A DNA stretch of 64,000 nucleotides from Enchytraeus crypticus. Taxonomy: Eukaryota > Annelida > Clitellata > Enchytraeida > Enchytraeidae. Position 1 is the first letter of the stretch; every line of letters starts with the position of its first letter. The stretch is from assembly GCA_905160935.1 (NCBI GenBank), contig CAJHZI010000505.1:1129501-1193500 (forward strand). Reading direction: 5' to 3'. This document shows positions 62,201 to 64,000 of this stretch, piece after piece. The position numbers and the translations under genes were made by a program. Under the pieces are notes generated by a model. That model was given only the letters and a program-made list of their open reading frames with translations. It was not told the origin of the DNA and did no database searches.

Positions 62201-63915
62201 AAATGTTCAAATAGATTTTCAACTTGGCAGAGATCAAGAATGCTATATCAATTATGGCCTTCGACAATTAGATTACTTTCTTAATTCTTCCTTGTTGATT
62301 TAACCCTACTGTGGCAGTCGTTAGAGACAAAAAAGCTGGCAAAGCTGATGTTAACGTCAGTCTCCTCATATGAAAGCGATGTCAGTGACAGGTGAGCACA
62401 GGATTTGAACCCTGCACATACTGATCCGCGTTGGAATAACTTACTGACATTGCCACTGGCTCCAGCCAGAAGAAGCACTTTGGCCCTATGTTTAGAATTT
62501 TTTATGAACTAAATACAAAGACAAATAAAAGGTGATCTAGATAAAAAGAACAGACTTAGATAGAATAAAGATATAGATAATATACTAATTTGCTTAAAAT
62601 ATACACAAAAGAAACATGTATATATTAGTATAAACTATAAAGTACTACACTTAGGCACATTATTTAAATAGTAATTTTATATATAGTAAAGTACCCGGTT
62701 TAACAAAAACTGCATACACAGAAAATTAACACATTTAATTTCAATCTAATACAAAAGGTTGACCATTAATTATAAAATCTTTTAAAGATGACAACAAAAT
62801 GAAATGAAAATCTATTATTTTAATAAGAATGATACGAAGTTGAATTTAAATGTTTTACCATAGATCGGATTTTTCTAATCTTTTAAACATAATTATTAAT
62901 TTTTTAAATAACATACTTTATTACGCATATTTTATTATATAAATTATATTATTAATAATATTTATTAGATTTTTTTATTATTCTATATAGATGTATTTCA
63001 TAAATCATAAAAATTACTTCATTTCAAAATATTCAAGTAATGTTTGCTAACTTGAGCGGTTCATCAAACTTGACAGTTGCAGCAGAATGAAACACAATGT
63101 TGACATTATCGACTAGCTTCTTAACGTCATCCTCAGATAGACCAAGACCTGGATCCAAGATGTCTCCTGCAACAGGTATAACCTTTGTCTTCAGAGAGCT
63201 CTGCTTTTCTCGTACCTTGTCGAACAGCTGAGAAAGAAAAAAAAGCTTGCATGAGTGTTGATGGATAGCGTAAAGTTCCGCTCAAATGTATATTTTTTAC
63301 TACTTTAGATATTAAATTAATGTAATTGTTATTTAGCTCATGATTACTATTGAACTCTTCCTGAAAAGCAGGCTCGAAGACCGAGTTCTGCCATGACACT
63401 GCTATATAAGTTTTCGTGGTTAATAAATAATAATTGTAAAATAAAATTACACGAAACTTTAAGAGAGAAAAAATTGACTGTAATCTCCATAGGATTCAAT
63501 CTACGCCAAATAGCAAAATAAGTCTTCAAACTTTTAGTCATATTGCCTAGCCTTCACTTGTCATGTATGGGCTTATATAAATCATAGTTGCATAATTCAA
63601 ATATCTAGACACTCGTGGTTTCATCAGACAAAAACATGACGCTAAACTTAGAACTTAATTTAAGAAACAAGAAGCCTATAGCATATATAATAAAATATTC
63701 AGCACCCAAACCTTCGAATCAAGAAGATTATCAAGGCGGGCCTGAACTGATAGACCTTTCTTAGGTCGAATTAGTAGATAGATATTGCCAACATCTGGAC
63801 ATGACCTTATGAGCTTCTCTAATAAAACTTTGCCAACAAATCCTGTGGCTCCAGTAATAAATACATTCTTGTTTGCATAGAACTCAGCTATAGATGGCTT
63901 GTCCGTTGTACTCAT
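52306..63915 (-). CDS. Fatty acyl-CoA reductase, FAR1/FAR2 type (525 aa)
   Basis: Reduces long-chain fatty acyl-CoA to fatty alcohol with NADPH, feeding ether lipids and wax esters; animal FAR1 is peroxisomal. Exons in coding order: 63915-63712, 63227-63052, 61592-61520, 60693-60587, 59574-59397, 58656-58612, 57744-57623, 56547-56480, 55853-55772, 54901-54812, 54072-53943, 53432-53305, 52480-52306 (1578 nt, every join in frame). The Rossmann motif TGATGFVG is at 21-28, HISTAYANC follows in exon 4, and the catalytic YTFTK (Y209, K213) is in exon 5. [15 protein letters not shown] and a FAR-type C-terminal domain ([23 protein letters not shown]) follow. The C-terminus has a hydrophobic anchor (about 478-512). 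Length matches the roughly 515-residue family norm. A splice acceptor at 63924 leaves an 8-nt leader before the ATG, so the promoter and first UTR exon lie beyond the window. The gene appears intact. FAR1 versus FAR2 cannot be told here. Confidence 0.93.
52545..52760 (+). mobile_element. Repeat family A element (intronic, antisense to FAR)
   Basis: Head ACCCGTGTTGAACC, GACTGCACGTGTCGTAAAAG; middle GAGAAAGGGCATTCGGTTGG; tail CTCGACCTTAGTTAAACTGG and GATGATAATGATGATGAT. Slightly shortened in the middle. It lies between the last two FAR coding exons. Confidence 0.8.
53660..53826. repeat. TA-rich microsatellite (intronic)
   Basis: Two long TA arrays separated by ATATGTATATGTATATATGT-type sequence. 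Overlapping Tyr/Ile frames are artefacts. Confidence 0.95.
54101..54245 (-). mobile_element. tRNA-derived SINE, copy 5 (intronic)
   Basis: Reverse-strand SINE. Its 3' end shows three tandem GGTAAAGCT units, indicating that the SINE tail is a short AGCTTTACC-type repeat. B-box region GGGTTCAAATCC is intact. The 5' A-box end is eroded (GGTAAGATATTCGACTCCGG). Confidence 0.85.
54245..54810. other. FAR intron sequence, nothing recognised
   Basis: AT-rich intronic DNA; no repeat or exon is seen apart from the SINE at its edge. Confidence 0.5.
55155..55445 (+). mobile_element. Repeat family A element, near full length (intronic)
   Basis: Head CCCTGTGTTATGCTCAG, GACTGCACGTATCGTAGAAG and GCGCCTAAAGCACTAAGATC; middle CAGAAAGGGCATTTAATTG and GGTGTGGGACAGAGAGGACA; tail TATTCGTATCCCGACCTTAG, CTAAACTGGGATTAAAGG and (GAT)n. 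The word GTGTGGGACAGAGAGGA also occurs in the LINE at 30590-31070 (near 30978), extending their shared 3' region to roughly 90 bp. Confidence 0.82.
56143..56200 (-). repeat. tRNA-SINE 3' remnant (intronic)
   Basis: AGTTTAACGTCAGTTTTCTA and TCACTGATGGGTCGAGCACT correspond to the tRNA-unrelated part of the SINE in reverse. The tRNA-like half is missing or unrecognisable. Confidence 0.55.
56763..57262. repeat. 44-bp direct repeats flanking a 5S-derived element
   Basis: An identical A/T-rich 44-mer (starts AAATATAAAATAAAATAATA, ends CAATAATAATAATAAT) occurs at 56763-56806 and 57219-57262, enclosing the 5S rRNA-derived element. It may be a long target-site duplication or two copies of a tail-like sequence. 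Confidence 0.9.
56840..57130 (+). mobile_element. 5S rRNA-derived SINE-like element
   Basis: GCGGGATTAGCGCACTTGG is followed at about 56880-56960 by clear 5S rRNA gene words: GAAGTTAAGC, CCTCGGTTAGTACTT, GGGTGACCACCTTGGAAGAC and CGAGTGTTGGTAAAAGCTT. These cover the internal promoter region (A box, intermediate element and C box) of 5S genes. About 160 bp of unrelated sequence follows, ending near GTTATGTTTTGTTTTT. It is too diverged for a functional 5S gene. 5S-derived SINEs (SINE3 class) are known in animals. Only one copy is seen here. Confidence 0.72.
57760..58610. other. FAR intron, possible tRNA-like remnant at 58203-58290
   Basis: AT-rich intron with TATTATTTAATATATTA-type repeats at about 57785-57915. 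At 58203-58290, TCGGGTTAGTAATTTGCGTG and ACAGGTTCAAAACCCC are spaced like A and B boxes of a tRNA-derived element. No second copy of this type is clear, so this is tentative. Confidence 0.4.
59082..59225 (-). pseudogene. Family B LINE 3' fragment (intronic)
   Basis: CAGGTCCACGGTATACAATG, CCTCCCCTCTTTTCTGTCTT and ATAAATCATCTAACATTCTG parallel 61730-61825 (GGTTCATGGTATATAACGCC, TCCACTCTTCTCTGTCTTC and TTTAAATCATCTAAAATTCT). Decayed and non-coding. Confidence 0.7.
59226..59365 (+). repeat. (GA)n array and a second family B tail
   Basis: A GA array at 59226-59278 is followed by AATACCATGAACCTTGCAGC, AAGCAATGCACGAAGAGAGA at 59305-59345: the family B 3' end with its GA-rich tail, in the opposite orientation to the fragment at 59082. 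Confidence 0.75.
59650..60325. other. FAR intron, nothing recognised
   Basis: AT-rich intron DNA with one short (TA)n at about 59672-59685. No repeat family or exon is seen. Confidence 0.5.
60328..60545 (-). mobile_element. Repeat family A element (intronic)
   Basis: (ATC)n then CTTTCCTTGAATCCAAGTTT, AACTAGTACTGGGATAAGG, GGGCGCTCACTAACTGAATG, and the head GAGACATGCAGTCCGCGGTT, ATCAACCCGGACACAACACG. It lacks part of the middle. Followed by AAT repeats. Confidence 0.78.
60855..61180 (+). mobile_element. Diverged or composite family A element (intronic)
   Basis: A head-like GTGTTCGTAAGAGGCGACAG at about 60860-60882 is separated by about 225 bp of other sequence from a clear family A tail (CTATTCGTATCCCGACCCTG, GTTGAACTGGGATTTG and GATGATGATGATGCTGAT) at 61115-61180. 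Either one long diverged element or two adjacent fragments. Confidence 0.6.
61695..62205 (-). pseudogene. LINE fragment (ORF2 C-terminus) with family B 3' tail
   Basis: The reverse frame contains [40 protein letters not shown] and [20 protein letters not shown]. This is the C-terminal region found in many invertebrate non-LTR retrotransposons (recognised from memory), different from the one at 30590. The frame stays open for 148 codons to a stop at 61709. The 3' end TATACCATGAACCTGCCCAT, AGGAAGTGCACTTAGAGAGA matches the tails of family B elements. 5'-truncated; inserted in a FAR intron. Confidence 0.82.
62325..62470 (-). mobile_element. tRNA-derived SINE, copy 6 (intronic)
   Basis: Reverse-strand SINE with intact B box (GGGTTCAAATCC in reverse complement), GATCAGTATGTGCAG and GTCACTGACATCGCTTTC. 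The 5' end GGCTGGAGCCAGTGGCAATG is retained, and the tail is two AAAGCTGGC/T units at 62328-62345. Confidence 0.85.
62480..63040. other. FAR intron, nothing recognised
   Basis: Strongly AT-rich intronic DNA with no repeat family or exon seen. Confidence 0.5.
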
Positions 63916-64000
63916 TGTGCTATCTGAAATAAATGAATCAAAAGAACAAACCAACAATCTAATTACTCTTACTTATTTCACATCACATCACATAAACTAT

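Noticed and set aside
1-64000. CRISPR arrays, operons, phage or bacterial mobile elements
   Set aside because: None is present. Tandem arrays here have no spacer-repeat structure and the genes have spliceosomal introns.

Overview
This is animal nuclear DNA: AT-rich, intron-rich and full of interspersed repeats, (TA)n and other microsatellites, minisatellites and decayed retroelements. Nothing in it is bacterial or viral. The protein families (a secreted VWA/EGF matrix-type protein and a fatty acyl-CoA reductase), the short introns beside many SINE and LINE scraps, and the frequent word TAGGCCTA are compatible with a marine invertebrate, perhaps a lophotrochozoan such as a mollusc. That placement is inference from style, not proof.

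Three protein genes are supported. (1) On the + strand, a secreted protein of 1612 residues is encoded by 16 coding exons from 16464 to 27323. It has a signal peptide, seven von Willebrand A domains, a Thr-rich mucin-like linker and three EGF domains. All 15 splice joins keep the frame. A TATA box at 12093 and a putative untranslated first exon (12121-12376) probably belong to it, and the 3' UTR probably runs to about 29185. (2) On the - strand, a 1412-residue low-complexity Pro/Ser/Asn-rich protein runs from 39625 to 34986, almost entirely in one large exon. Its family is not recognised. (3) On the - strand, a complete 525-residue fatty acyl-CoA reductase (FAR1/2 type) is encoded by 13 coding exons from 63915 to 52306. 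Its 5' UTR starts outside the window.

Layout. 1-12000 is intergenic: a hAT-like MITE, a 54-bp hairpin, SINEs, a 26-bp minisatellite and microsatellites. 12093-29185 is the VWA/EGF gene. 29186-34985 holds retroelement debris, microsatellites and two minisatellites. 34986-39625 is the low-complexity gene. 39650-52300 has no confident gene; it contains a 5'-truncated LINE with three coding lesions (40510-41985), many short repeat tails and long featureless AT-rich DNA that may include the FAR 3' UTR. 52306-63923 is the FAR gene, whose introns carry a 5S rRNA-derived element, SINEs and LINE fragments.

Repeat biology is the most notable part. Besides a tRNA-derived SINE (six copies plus remnants), two short repeat families (called A and B here) share a similar 5' head but end in different 3' tails. 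Each tail matches the 3' end of a different decayed LINE present in the same window: A ends in CTGGTTAAACTGGGATT followed by (GAT)n, and B ends in CATGAACCTGC...AGTGCACT followed by GA-rich DNA. This suggests a common head recruited to two LINE tails. The three genes are unrelated in function, and no operon-like or pathway organisation is seen.
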